Shown here in pieces: positions 42,828 through 51,893 of a DNA stretch of 64,000 nt. The notes beneath the pieces are model-generated. The model saw nothing but the letters and a program-made list of their open reading frames with translations. It had not been told where the DNA came from and ran no database searches. Numbering within the stretch: position 1 is the stretch's first letter; each line of letters opens with the position of its first letter. Both the position numbers and the translations under genes were made by a program. Source of the stretch: Acidobacteriota bacterium (GTDB taxonomy: Bacteria; Actinomycetota; Acidimicrobiia; Acidimicrobiales; Microtrichaceae); assembly GCA_003577145.1 (NCBI GenBank), contig QEUP01000010.1, forward strand, positions 62,001 through 126,000. The letters are read 5' to 3'.

Positions 42828-42845
42828 GCCACGGCTCACAGGCCG
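42818..42845. terminator. 28-bp palindromic bidirectional terminator
   Basis: CGGCCTGTGAGCC (42818-42830) and GGCTCACAGGCCG (42833-42845) are perfect 13-bp arms with two bases between. The P450 stop (42825-42827) lies inside the left arm and the convergent propeller gene's stop (42847-42849) lies just outside the right arm, so one hairpin serves both genes. There is no T-tract, as is common in actinobacteria. Confidence 0.7.
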
Positions 42846-42846
42846 T

Positions 42847-45270
42847 TCATCGCAGTGGGACCTGCCACACGACCGCGGTCTGCGACGAAGGGTCCGACGG
42901 GCCGGCGATGCCACCGACGACGATCATCCGGTCCCCCATCCGGTCTCCCTCGACGAGCAGGTCGAACCCGGTACGGCCGGCGGGCAGCTGGGTCGGCACC
43001 GAGCTCCATTCGCCGTCGTAGGATCGGATCGATCCGCCGGTGAACGCCCCCAGCTCTCCGAACACGTCCAAGGTGAAGATGGTCGCGCCGGTCTCGGCCA
43101 GACGGAGTACCGATGCACTGGGCTGCCCTTCCGGGAGCCCGCCGGGGTCGAGCTCGGCGGTCCATTCCCGGGCGTCTGGCGATGTCCACAGCACCGGGAC
43201 GTGACCGGCTTGCGTTCGGGCTGTACCGCCGGCCACCCAGCCGTCCTCGGAACGCAGGACCGACACGGCTGCCGACCCGGCGCCTGCACGGGGCGGCTCC
43301 ACCCGGTCCCACTGCCGGCCGTCCTCGCTGTACCAGAGCGTCGCGTAGCTGGCGTCGAGGCCGTCCTCGATCGCCCCGAACATCTCGATCCCGCCGACCA
43401 GGTACTCGCCTCCCGGTCCGCATGCCACCGACACGGCCCATGACCCGCCACCGCGCGCCGAGGTGAGAGCATCGCTTTGCACGCGCCGCCAGTGCGCTCC
43501 GCTCGGGTCGCCCAACCACACCGCCGCCCGCAGACCGTCGGTTCCGACCACGACGATCTCGCCTGTCGCCGGGTTGGTGCACGCACCGTAGGCGTCACCG
43601 GTCGGCAGATCGTCGGGGACGTCGAGCTGTCGAGTCCACGAGCCGCCGGGGTCCCGGCGCCAGATGCCCAGCTCGAGACCGTCGGCGCCGGCCCCGATCA
43701 GTGATCCGTCAGCCGTTGTCGTCAACGCACGGATGATCTGCCCACCTGGCCCGCTCCCGCTCGCATCCACGACCGGTTCGGCCTCCCAGCTCGTTCCGCC
43801 ATCGGCGGAGCTCCAGAGGCCGAGGTCCAGGTCCGGGGCGTTCCTGGACCCGGCGACCACCAGCTCTCCGGCGGTCGTCTCGACTGCCGCGTAGGCAACC
43901 GAGCCCGACACGTCGAGCGAGATCTCAGCGGCTGCGGCCTCTCCGTCCGGCGGCACGGTGGTGGTAGAGGACTCGACGAGCGTTTCTGCCGGGGCGGTCC
44001 AGATGACGGGTCTCCCACTGTCCGAGCCGGTACCGATGACCAACTCGCCAGTGGGTGCCAGGTCACGCAGACGGCAGTCCTCCTCACAGGGCGGCGTCGA
44101 GCTCGTCCGGCCGGCTGCAGGCCGGTATTCGGAGACCGCTATCGCGCTCGACTGCTGCAGACCGAGCACCCACCCCGACGATGTGCCCGCCACGGCCACC
44201 GCGTCCGAGGCCCGGTCGCTGTCGGCAAGGGGCGCTTCGACGATCCCGGTGCCGGTGAGGCGCACCGTGACCGCCTCGCCGCTGCCGTCCGAGCCGGCGG
44301 CAAGGAGGGTCCCGTCATCGACAAGCGCGACCGAGACGAGATCGAGCCCCCCCGGACCCTCTATCGGGCTCCAGCCGGCCCCGCCGTCGCGGGACACCCA
44401 CATAGAGCTTCCGGTGTCGGTGTCGGTACCCACCGCGACAAGCGAGCCGTCGCCTGCCCTCGCCACCGAGTTGAACGTGGACGTCCCCAGCGGATCGGCT
44501 GATTTCACCCCGGCCCACGCCAGGCTCCACGTCCTCCCGTCATCCGGGGAGGCCCAGGCGAGCTGCCGCCTGCCGCTGCTCGGGCTGGCATCGTCACCGC
44601 CGTCGCCCACCGCGACCAACGTGCCGTCGTCGGTGTGGGTCACTGCGGTGATCCGCTGGTACTTGTCGCCCGAGGTCTCGACCTGAGCGGACGCCCAGCC
44701 CTGCTCAGAGCCCTGCCAGACCATGGGCCGCTGACGCGACAGGTTCATCACCGATCCCGCCGCGATGATCTGACCGTCCACCGAGCCGAGATCCAGCACG
44801 TCACCGCTGAAGAAGTGCTCCGGCAACGGCAGCTCGGCCTGTTCCCACCCGCCGTCGGACGCTTCGGTCCAGATCGCCGGTACGGTGCGGTCGCCTGCGG
44901 AGCCGGCCAGAACCATGCCTGTGCTCTGGGTGACGAGGGCGTCGTTGACCCAGCCGGGCTCGTCCGATATCGGGATCTCGGTCCACTCGAGGGCGTTCGA
45001 ATCCGCCGGACCGGTCAGGCTGGTGTCACCACCGCCACCGAAGCGGGTCAGGAGCACGATCGCCACCGCAGCCACAGCTAAGACGGCGGCGGCTGCGAGG
45101 ATTGGACGCCACGACCGGTGGACCACCACCTCGGCAGCCGTACCGGGCATGGCTTCGTCGGCATCGTCGGCGGTGATCCGCTCGAACAGTTCGGCGGCTG
45201 ACAGCCGCACATCCACTCCTCGCGCCGGATCGGCTCGCCGCAGCTCGGTGAAGGCGTCGCGACGTGTCAT
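42847..45270 (-). CDS. Membrane-anchored beta-propeller, probable anti-sigma partner
   Basis: An 807-residue protein with a cytoplasmic N-terminus (residues 1-55, including VRLSAAELFERITADDADEAMPGTAA), one membrane helix (ILAAAAVLAVAAVAIVLLTRF) and an external domain built of many repeats of the type DGTLVAVG, SPDDGRTWS and SRDGGAGWSPIEGPG. This is the sortilin/BNR-like beta-propeller pattern with Asp-box-like turns. The gene overlaps the ECF sigma factor stop by 4 bp and follows it, the usual place of an anti-sigma factor. No zinc-binding HxxxCxxC motif is seen in the N-terminus. It may sense an extracellular glycan or ligand. Confidence 0.8.
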   Translation of the reverse strand: MTRRDAFTELRRADPARGVDVRLSAAELFERITADDADEAMPGTAAEVVVHRSWRPILAAAAVLAVAAVAIVLLTRFGGGGDTSLTGPADSNALEWTEIPISDEPGWVNDALVTQSTGMVLAGSAGDRTVPAIWTEASDGGWEQAELPLPEHFFSGDVLDLGSVDGQIIAAGSVMNLSRQRPMVWQGSEQGWASAQVETSGDKYQRITAVTHTDDGTLVAVGDGGDDASPSSGRRQLAWASPDDGRTWSLAWAGVKSADPLGTSTFNSVARAGDGSLVAVGTDTDTGSSMWVSRDGGAGWSPIEGPGGLDLVSVALVDDGTLLAAGSDGSGEAVTVRLTGTGIVEAPLADSDRASDAVAVAGTSSGWVLGLQQSSAIAVSEYRPAAGRTSSTPPCEEDCRLRDLAPTGELVIGTGSDSGRPVIWTAPAETLVESSTTTVPPDGEAAAAEISLDVSGSVAYAAVETTAGELVVAGSRNAPDLDLGLWSSADGGTSWEAEPVVDASGSGPGGQIIRALTTTADGSLIGAGADGLELGIWRRDPGGSWTRQLDVPDDLPTGDAYGACTNPATGEIVVVGTDGLRAAVWLGDPSGAHWRRVQSDALTSARGGGSWAVSVACGPGGEYLVGGIEMFGAIEDGLDASYATLWYSEDGRQWDRVEPPRAGAGSAAVSVLRSEDGWVAGGTARTQAGHVPVLWTSPDAREWTAELDPGGLPEGQPSASVLRLAETGATIFTLDVFGELGAFTGGSIRSYDGEWSSVPTQLPAGRTGFDLLVEGDRMGDRMIVVGGIAGPSDPSSQTAVVWQVPLR

Positions 45271-45821
45271 CTGTCCGCCCTCCTGCGGTCAGCTCTGTCG
45301 AGGCGACGCTGCAGGCGCCTGCGCGCACGGTGCAGCCTCACGCGGGCCGCTGAGGCGGTGATACCCAACACCTGCGCCATCTCGGTCGGGCTGAGCTCCT
45401 CCCACGCAGCGAGACGCAGGACCTCCTGGTCGGCGGCCGAGAGACCGGCCAGCAGTCTCAACACGTCGTGGGCCTCCTCCGAGCCCGTCGACTCAACACC
45501 CGCGTGGTCCTCGCTGAAGGGCTCGGTCCGGCGATGCTTGCGGCGCCAGTTCGCCAGGTGGTTCCGCGCGGTGACGTACAGCCAAGGGAGCTCCCCACCG
45601 TTGGAGGGGATGGCGTCGAACCTGCGCCACGCAGTGGCCCACACCTCCGCGACGAGGTCCTCGACGTCAGCGGGGTCTCCCACGCGCCTGGCGAGGTAGG
45701 CGTGCACGGCGTGCCCGTTGGCGTGGTACATCACCCGGAAGGCAGCCTTGCGGACCGATTCGACCTCCCGCCGGCCGCCGACCGACAGCACCTGTTCCCG
45801 CTCGTCCATCCGCCGTGCCAT
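45267..45821 (-). CDS. ECF-type RNA polymerase sigma factor
   Basis: A 184-residue sigma factor. Region 2 is MYHANGHAVHAYLARRVGDPADVEDLVAEVWATAWRRFDAI, with PWLYVTARNHLANWRR after it, and region 4 is LAAWEELSPTEMAQVLGITASAARVRLHRARRRL with its helix-turn-helix. It directs transcription of an unknown regulon. It is coupled to the membrane propeller gene, which is its likely regulator. ATG 45821 starts in the GCACGGCGGATGGACGAG stretch; a shorter start at MDEREQ is possible. Confidence 0.92.
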   Translation of the reverse strand: MARRMDEREQVLSVGGRREVESVRKAAFRVMYHANGHAVHAYLARRVGDPADVEDLVAEVWATAWRRFDAIPSNGGELPWLYVTARNHLANWRRKHRRTEPFSEDHAGVESTGSEEAHDVLRLLAGLSAADQEVLRLAAWEELSPTEMAQVLGITASAARVRLHRARRRLQRRLDRADRRRADR

Positions 45822-45886
45822 GTCGCCCTTCGAGGACAGAGGATACGGGTGTCAGCGCAGCAGTCTCCAGTCGCCACACACGAACC

Positions 45887-45910
45887 CCGGGGGATCCGAA
45901 GATCCCCCGG
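45887..45910 (-). terminator. Terminator hairpin with cUUCGg tetraloop
   Basis: CCGGGGGATC (45887-45896) and GATCCCCCGG (45901-45910) are perfect 10-bp arms. On the minus strand the loop is UUCG closed by a C-G pair, an unusually stable tetraloop. It lies 48-71 bases behind the secreted esterase stop at 45958 and before the sigma factor gene, so it probably ends the esterase transcript. No T-tract follows. Confidence 0.7.
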
Positions 45911-45957
45911 TGCACCGCGCAACCACACGTCCCGGCCTCCGAGCAAGGCACAAAGGT

Positions 45958-47805
45958 TCAGGAGTCAGCCACGGACTCGGCGGATTTCCAGTCCGGCACC
46001 GACGCCGCCGACCACGGGATCGGCTGATCACGATCGGCTTGCACGATGAAGTCGACGAGTTGCTGGGCGACCTGCCCGTTGGTGGCGAGGTCTCGCTTCC
46101 AGGTACTCGGATGGGTCCGGGTTTGCATGGCCAGGGTGCAGGCGTAGCCGTTGTACTTCGGGTCGCCGGAGTATCCCTGGCGGTAGGAGAACCTCGAGCT
46201 GCCCCCCATCAACACGCTGAACAAGCCAGTGTGTGTCACGTGAGCGGTACACCAGCCTGTCGACTGGTAGGGGTTCCACCACGGACCGGTCGGCTTCTTC
46301 TTGGAGATGATCGGCTGCACGAAGGCGGCATGCTTGCCCTCGGCTTCGAGGTACTCGACGAAGCGCCGGCTCGGCTCGCTGTAGGCGCCGCCCTCGTTGT
46401 AGTCGGCGACGAACGCGTGGCCGGAACCTGGCGAGACCGAGAAGTCGTAGTCATAGATGCAGGTCGTATGACCCAGAGCCGGGATCAGCAGGGTCGCCGG
46501 GTTGAACTCGGCGTTGTCGCACTGACCGCCACCGTGGTAGGAGAGGAACGGCGGCATCTCCCCGCCGCCCAGGTACCCGTACCACCACATCGGTGAGACG
46601 ACCTGCTGGATGGTGAGCTCCTCGCCGACGTTCTCGCTGCTGTCGAGATCGAAGAGCTGGTTGATGAGGTTCTCGGGCGTGAACCCGGAGATGTCCTTGC
46701 CGAGCGCGTTGGCGAGGTTCACGAGATCCCGATCGTTGGACCGGTACGGATATGAGAAGGCCGGCATGTCGGCGTCGTAGCCCGGCTGGCCCGGGGCGTC
46801 GCCGATCCCGTCCCCAGCGAGGTTCAGGTAAGCGGGGAACCCCGCGGAGACGACCGCGCTGATGTAGTCACTCACCAGCGGTTGGGTCCACACGCCTCGG
46901 GACATGCCCACCATCCACAAGAAGATCGGAGATGTGGCGAGCATCTGCGCGATGTGGGCTCCCGCCGAGGCTCCCATGACGGTCACCCGCCCTGGGTCGC
47001 CCACCCCGTTCGCGAAGATGTTCTCGTGAGCCCAAACGAGCGCGTTGGCGGAGTCGAACCAGGGCTGCATCTGGCACCCCTCGAGGGGATCAGAGCAGGT
47101 GACGGAGTCTGCCAGCAGAGTCGTGTCGTCCTCCCACCCGGGCGAGCCGGGCCAGTGCAGGGGCTTCACGACGCCGTTGTCATCCAGGGACGGCAAGGCG
47201 TCGGCAAAGGATGGATCCGTGTAGCGGAGGGTGTAGTTGACCGACACCACCACGATCCCCTGTTCGGCGAGGGTGCCGGCCCAGTCCTCGAACCCCGCGC
47301 TGTTCTTGCTCATCGCTGAGAAGGCCCCACCGTGCACGAAGAACAGAACGGGCGCCGTGGCGAGCTGGGACAGCTCCACAACCTGAGGTATGTACACATC
47401 CAGCTTGCGGCTGCTCTGGCTGGAGCTGTCGTCGCTTGCCTCGTTCCGCAGGCCGGTTCTCAGCTGATCGTAGCTCTGGGTCAAGTCGTAGCGACAGGTG
47501 ATGCGCTCGAAGGGCCGTTCCGCCGTCGGCGCAACGTAGTCGTCCCGGTAACCCTCTTTGAACCAGTCCACCCAGTAGTCCGCGACATCCCCACTCGGTG
47601 AATCGGCAGGTGCGACAGAAGCTTGCAGACACTTGCCGATCCCGCTGCTGTCGACACCGCTCTCGTAGAGGGGCAGGAGGTCGGACCCGGCATCTGCGGG
47701 GACCTGAGCGCTGACCGGTACGGCGGGTGCACCCGGGACGATGCCGACAACACCCAGGACCAACGCGAGGACGACGGTCGAGCTGAGCGTTCGCAATCGG
47801 ATCAC
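45958..47805 (-). CDS. Secreted alpha/beta hydrolase (carboxylesterase-like)
   Basis: A 615-residue exported esterase. GTG 47805 is preceded by GAGGAG and starts a signal peptide (LSSTVVLALVLGVVGIVPGAPAVPVSA). FFVHGGAFSAMSK is the oxyanion motif, VMGASAGAHIAQML the serine elbow (GxSxG), and a candidate acid and His appear late (SGHAFVADYNEGG). Numerous Cys suggest disulfides in an extracellular enzyme. The C-terminal ~150 residues (WKRDLATNGQVAQQLVDF) look like an extra domain. It is divergent from the hydrolase at 48069, with a structured inverted-repeat region upstream. The substrate is unknown. Confidence 0.83.
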   Translation of the reverse strand: MIRLRTLSSTVVLALVLGVVGIVPGAPAVPVSAQVPADAGSDLLPLYESGVDSSGIGKCLQASVAPADSPSGDVADYWVDWFKEGYRDDYVAPTAERPFERITCRYDLTQSYDQLRTGLRNEASDDSSSQSSRKLDVYIPQVVELSQLATAPVLFFVHGGAFSAMSKNSAGFEDWAGTLAEQGIVVVSVNYTLRYTDPSFADALPSLDDNGVVKPLHWPGSPGWEDDTTLLADSVTCSDPLEGCQMQPWFDSANALVWAHENIFANGVGDPGRVTVMGASAGAHIAQMLATSPIFLWMVGMSRGVWTQPLVSDYISAVVSAGFPAYLNLAGDGIGDAPGQPGYDADMPAFSYPYRSNDRDLVNLANALGKDISGFTPENLINQLFDLDSSENVGEELTIQQVVSPMWWYGYLGGGEMPPFLSYHGGGQCDNAEFNPATLLIPALGHTTCIYDYDFSVSPGSGHAFVADYNEGGAYSEPSRRFVEYLEAEGKHAAFVQPIISKKKPTGPWWNPYQSTGWCTAHVTHTGLFSVLMGGSSRFSYRQGYSGDPKYNGYACTLAMQTRTHPSTWKRDLATNGQVAQQLVDFIVQADRDQPIPWSAASVPDWKSAESVADS

Positions 47806-47865
47806 GGGGTCTCCTCTGTGGATGGGCGCGTCGAACACGGCAGGCTCACCAGCCGAGGTCAGCAC

Positions 47866-47951
47866 GTCGAACCGCCGAAGGCGCTGCGGGAAGTAGATGT
47901 CACCGGGCCCCTCGGCGTTACAGGTGACATCCTGGCCCGTGGCGGTTCGAC
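47866..47951. promoter_or_regulatory. Nested inverted repeats upstream of the secreted esterase
   Basis: Outer arms GTCGAACCGCC (47866-47876) and GGCGGTTCGAC (47941-47951) and inner arms GATGTCACC (47896-47904) and GGTGACATC (47923-47931) are both perfect. CGGG/CCCG can also pair between them. The whole folds into an 86-nt branched or bulged hairpin 61-146 bp before the esterase start, in a divergent intergenic region. It may be a leader RNA structure or a pair of nested operators. Confidence 0.5.
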
Positions 47952-48068
47952 CGGCGGTCATGACCCATCCGGCCGTCCACACCAGGACCACACGTGGTCG
48001 GGCATCGCCGACCAGGGCTCACCACCGCTGAGCCGGCATCGGAGTATGGTGAGCGCTGGGGGTAGGGA

Positions 48069-49406
48069 ATGATCACGACGTCTGACAACGGACCCACCAG
48101 CGACCAAGCAGGCAACGGGGGAAGCCGCAGTCGATCCTCCGAGATCGACCTGCCGGTGTGGGCCCCTTCGCCGGTCCGTCGGCTGATCGGCCGGTACAAG
48201 CGGCTCGAGAAGCAGCTCGCCAGGTTCGCTCCCGCCAGGGCCGCGGTGGCCATCCCCCGCACCGTGCGCTTCCTCGGCCGGTCTCTCCTCAAGAAGGCGC
48301 GACCGCCTGCTGATGGCCCGCCTGTACCACCTGCCAGCCCCACGCTCCTCGCCTACGTCGCCATCGACGAGGCCATGCTGCTGCTGGCCATGGGCCCGAA
48401 CCGCTTTCCCCGGCGAGCCGACTACGAGCGGGTTTCCGGTGAGCTCCGCGACGCCTTGGCCCTCTACACCGAGGCGGGTTGGCTGGCCGACCCCGAGAGC
48501 TTCCACCGCACGCCTGCCCCTCTCACCGACGCCCAGGTCCAGCAGAGTTGGACGATGGGGTTGGGCTTCGAGCGGCTCTTCTGGGACTCGGGCTACGAAC
48601 CCCACGAAGGCGAACCGGGTCGCGAGCGTTGGCTCGGCTACGCGACCAACCGCACTGCCGGTGCATGGGTTCTGCGGCACCGCGACAGGGCTCGCCCCTG
48701 GCTCGTCTGCATCCACGGTTTCGGCATGGGTTACCCGAGCGTCGAGTTCCCCACCTTCAGCGTCGGCCGCCTCCACAAAGAGCTCGGGCTCAACGTGGCC
48801 GGTCCCATGCTGCCCCTGCACGGGCGGCGCAAGGTGACCCGCATGTCAGGTGAGGCCTTCCTCTCGTTCGACATGATGAACGGGGTGCACGGTCTGGCTC
48901 AGAGCGTCTACGACACCCGCCGCCTGCTCACATGGATCCGCCATCAGGGCGGTGACACGATCGGCGTCCACGGTGTCTCCCTCGGCGGGTACGTCACCTC
49001 GCTGCTCGCCGGCCTCGAGGACGAGCTCGACATGGTCATAGCCGGCATCCCCGTCTCGGATTTCCCCCGGTTGTTCCACGCCCATTCCCCCACGCACATC
49101 AGGCTGCGGGCCTTCGAGCACGAGATCCTCGGCGGCTCCGCCGAGGAGATCTACCGGGTCGTCTCACCCCTGTCGTTCGTTCCCAGCACCCCGCGAGAGG
49201 CACTTTTCATCTACGCCGGGCTCGGCGACCGCATGTCCCGCCCCCGCCAGGCCCACGACCTGTGGAAGCACTGGGGTGAGCCGACGATCACGTGGTACCG
49301 AGGCAGCCACGTGGCCTTCAAGTGGTCACGGGACGTAAGGGAGCTCGTCGAGGGTGCCATGGCACAGACGCTGCTCTCCCCGCGCGCGCAGCTGGCTACC
49401 GCCTGA
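48069..49406 (+). CDS. Alpha/beta hydrolase of unknown substrate
   Basis: A 445-residue cytoplasmic protein. After a basic N-terminal region (residues 1-95) and a helical segment, residues about 205-440 form an alpha/beta-hydrolase: LVCIHGFGMGYPS (oxyanion), IGVHGVSLGGYVTSLL (Ser nucleophile), FIYAGLGDRMSRPRQ (acid) and RGSHVAFKWSRDV (His). GGGGGTAGGGA precedes ATG 48069. The FAD oxidoreductase gene starts 12 bases after the stop, so the two probably form an operon. Similar long hydrolases of actinobacteria have no assigned role. Confidence 0.82.
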   Translation: MITTSDNGPTSDQAGNGGSRSRSSEIDLPVWAPSPVRRLIGRYKRLEKQLARFAPARAAVAIPRTVRFLGRSLLKKARPPADGPPVPPASPTLLAYVAIDEAMLLLAMGPNRFPRRADYERVSGELRDALALYTEAGWLADPESFHRTPAPLTDAQVQQSWTMGLGFERLFWDSGYEPHEGEPGRERWLGYATNRTAGAWVLRHRDRARPWLVCIHGFGMGYPSVEFPTFSVGRLHKELGLNVAGPMLPLHGRRKVTRMSGEAFLSFDMMNGVHGLAQSVYDTRRLLTWIRHQGGDTIGVHGVSLGGYVTSLLAGLEDELDMVIAGIPVSDFPRLFHAHSPTHIRLRAFEHEILGGSAEEIYRVVSPLSFVPSTPREALFIYAGLGDRMSRPRQAHDLWKHWGEPTITWYRGSHVAFKWSRDVRELVEGAMAQTLLSPRAQLATA

Positions 49407-49418
49407 GCCGGCCAGACG

Positions 49419-50687
49419 ATGGAGGTCTGGCGCGAACCGGCCCGCGAGCTTCCTGTAATCGGCCGGCCGGACATCCTCGTCGTGGGGGCAGGCTCAGCCG
49501 GCATCGCCGCCGCCCTCGCCGCCGCTCGGCGTGGCGGCGAGGTGTGGCTGGTCGAGCGGCTCAGCTACGTGGGCGGACTGGCCACCGGTGGCCTCATCAA
49601 CCTCCTCCTCACCCTCGATGACGGCGAAGGCAACCAGGTCGTGGCCGGCTTGTGCCAGGAGATCGTCGAAGCCCTCGACCGCCAAGGCGAGGCAGTCCAC
49701 CCGCCGGCTGAGGAATGGGGCAGCGTCGACACGACCGCGGTCGACGCTTGGCGCCGGTGGGGGCTGATCTGGGGCCCGCCCCCCGAGGCGGTCCGCTATT
49801 CGGTTGCCTTCGACCCTGAGGCGTTCATCGACATCTCCTACCGGCTCCTCGATGAGGCCGGCGTGAAGTTGCGGCTCCACTCCTGGTGCACCGCTGTGCA
49901 CACCCGGCAAGGCCGGATCGAGGCCGTGGTGCTCGAGTCCAAGGCCGGTCGTGAGGTCGTGATGCCAGAGGTGGTGGTCGACACCTCCGGCGACGGTGAC
50001 TTAGTCGCCATGGCGGGTGTCCCTCACGAACAGGTGCCAGTGCTTCCCTATCTGTGGTTCCGGATGGGCGGCGTGGAGGTCCGCGACGAGGGTGCTGGAC
50101 CGCATGGCTTGTACTTCAGGACCACCGGAGCCGGCCGCGTCCTGGTGCCGTGGGGAGGCCCGGGTATGGCCGAGGCAAAGATCGACCCCCTGGACCCCGA
50201 CGCCTTGAGCCGAGCCGAGGTCCAGCTGCGGTCCGGGGCCCGGCGAGAAGCGGACCGCCTGATAGCCGAGGTCCCCGGCTTCGAGCACGCCTGGCTCGAC
50301 GACTTCACCAAGCAGATCGGCATAACCGAATCTCGCCGGCTCGTCGGGGACTACCGGCTGGAGAAGGACGACCACAAGCGCACCTTCCCCGATTCGGTCG
50401 CCCGCACCGGTCACTGGACCGTCCGCGGTGTCACCTACGACATCCCCTACCGCTGCCTCACCACCCCCCTGCTGTCGAACCTGGTGGTGGCCGGTCGCTG
50501 CATCTCGGCCAGCCGCTACGTGCACCAGGCGACCAAGGAGATCCCCGCGGCGATGGCAACCGGCGAAGCGGCCGGCGCAGCGGCGGTACACGCGCTCAAC
50601 AGCCGCGGGGATGTGCACGCCGTCGATGTGGCCGGGCTCCGCAGCGATCTGGCGGCGGCGGGTGCCGACGTCGGCGGGTCAGGGTAG
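49419..50687 (+). CDS. FAD-dependent oxidoreductase
   Basis: A 422-residue flavoprotein. ILVVGAGSAGIAAALAAARRGGEVWLVERLSYVGGLATGG is the FAD Rossmann motif with the glycine-rich follow-on typical of the PF12831 group. VVVDTSGDGDLVAMAGVP is the ATG/GD motif, and YDIPYRCLTTPLLSNLVVAGRCISASR the C-terminal FAD-binding part. The substrate is unknown. It is probably co-transcribed with the upstream hydrolase, and its last 9 bp overlap the convergent LDH2-type gene. Confidence 0.87.
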   Translation: MEVWREPARELPVIGRPDILVVGAGSAGIAAALAAARRGGEVWLVERLSYVGGLATGGLINLLLTLDDGEGNQVVAGLCQEIVEALDRQGEAVHPPAEEWGSVDTTAVDAWRRWGLIWGPPPEAVRYSVAFDPEAFIDISYRLLDEAGVKLRLHSWCTAVHTRQGRIEAVVLESKAGREVVMPEVVVDTSGDGDLVAMAGVPHEQVPVLPYLWFRMGGVEVRDEGAGPHGLYFRTTGAGRVLVPWGGPGMAEAKIDPLDPDALSRAEVQLRSGARREADRLIAEVPGFEHAWLDDFTKQIGITESRRLVGDYRLEKDDHKRTFPDSVARTGHWTVRGVTYDIPYRCLTTPLLSNLVVAGRCISASRYVHQATKEIPAAMATGEAAGAAAVHALNSRGDVHAVDVAGLRSDLAAAGADVGGSG

Positions 50688-51812
50688 CGAGCCACCCTCT
50701 CCGGGACCCGAAGCCAGCAGCTGCTCGAAGCGCTCGACCAGACCCCGGCTCTTCGCTATCTGCTGCAACGACCCCACCACGAGCTCCTCGAGGGGTATGC
50801 CCCACTGCCTCCGGCGCTCCTCCTCCTCCAGCTCGGGCTCGCCGGCCACGTAAACCCGATCCTCGCCCGCCTCGGTCGGCGTCGACTTCAGGCCGCGGAT
50901 CATCTCGTCCATGGTGGCCGCGAACTCGGCCAGCGGGCGGAAGGCATCGACTCGCAGGACCGCGAAGAAATGGCCGACGTCGGCGACATCTTCGAACTCC
51001 GAGACCAGGCCGGGTAGCTCGGGGCCGTAGTTCGCTCCGGACAGCAGCCCGCAGAAGATGTCGACCATGACCCCCAGCCCGTAGCCCTTGTGGCTCCCCA
51101 GCAGGCGGCTCGAGCCCAGAGGCAGGAGCCCCCCGTTGAAGCCTTCGACCGGATCGGTGGTCGAGACACCGTCCGAGTCCATCGCCCACCCCGGCGGTAT
51201 CTCGGTCCCCGCACCCATGGCGAGCTGGAGCTTCCCGACTGCCGCCGCACTGGTCGCCATGTCGAGGATGAACGGGCGTTCCTCGCCGGCGGGGACGGCC
51301 ACCGCTATCGGGTTGGTTCCGAACATGGGCTTGCGCCCGAAGGTCGGCACCACGAAGGTGGTGGCATTGGTCAACGAGATGCCGATCATCCCCTCCTGCA
51401 CGGCCTGTCGGGCGTAGTAGCCGGCGATGCCGTAGTGATTGCTGCGCCTGACCGTCGCGCAGGCGCCCACACCGTCGGCAGCGTGAGCCAAGCACCAGTC
51501 CATCGCCATCTGGCTGGCGACCGGACCGAGGCCGTTGTCGCCGTCGATGACGCAGCCGCCGGCGCCCTCCGACACGATCCTGGGTGCCGGGCGGGGCTCG
51601 ACCAGTCCCTTGGCCAGCTTGTGCGTGTAGTAGAAGAGACGCGACACGCCATGAGAGTCGATGCCCGCGAGGTCGGCCGCCACCAGCACGTCAGCGGTCA
51701 GGTCGGCGTGATCGGACGGCACGTCGTAGGTCTCGAGCACCTCGGAGACGAACCTCGCCAAGATCTCGTGATCGACCCGGACGGAGCCGGTCTGCTCACC
51801 CGTGTCCCCCAT
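50679..51812 (-). CDS. Malate/L-lactate/ureidoglycolate dehydrogenase family (LDH2)
   Basis: A 377-residue NAD(P)-dependent 2-hydroxyacid dehydrogenase of the non-Rossmann LDH2/YiaK fold. AGIDSHGVSRLFYY contains the catalytic His54, ATVRRSNHYGIAGYYARQA the second His, and FGTNPIAVAVPAGEERPFILDMATSA the cofactor-binding segment. ATG 51812 follows GGGGAGGTC. Longer in-frame readings upstream are antisense to the ACT gene. Possible substrates include malate, lactate and ureidoglycolate, and neighbours do not decide between them. Confidence 0.9.
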   Translation of the reverse strand: MGDTGEQTGSVRVDHEILARFVSEVLETYDVPSDHADLTADVLVAADLAGIDSHGVSRLFYYTHKLAKGLVEPRPAPRIVSEGAGGCVIDGDNGLGPVASQMAMDWCLAHAADGVGACATVRRSNHYGIAGYYARQAVQEGMIGISLTNATTFVVPTFGRKPMFGTNPIAVAVPAGEERPFILDMATSAAAVGKLQLAMGAGTEIPPGWAMDSDGVSTTDPVEGFNGGLLPLGSSRLLGSHKGYGLGVMVDIFCGLLSGANYGPELPGLVSEFEDVADVGHFFAVLRVDAFRPLAEFAATMDEMIRGLKSTPTEAGEDRVYVAGEPELEEEERRRQWGIPLEELVVGSLQQIAKSRGLVERFEQLLASGPGEGGSLP

Positions 51813-51893
51813 GACTTGACCTCCCCGTTGGATCGGTACTGCTCGGAGTATGACAGCACATGAGTCAACGGGCGCCGAAGTAGCGTGTCGGCC

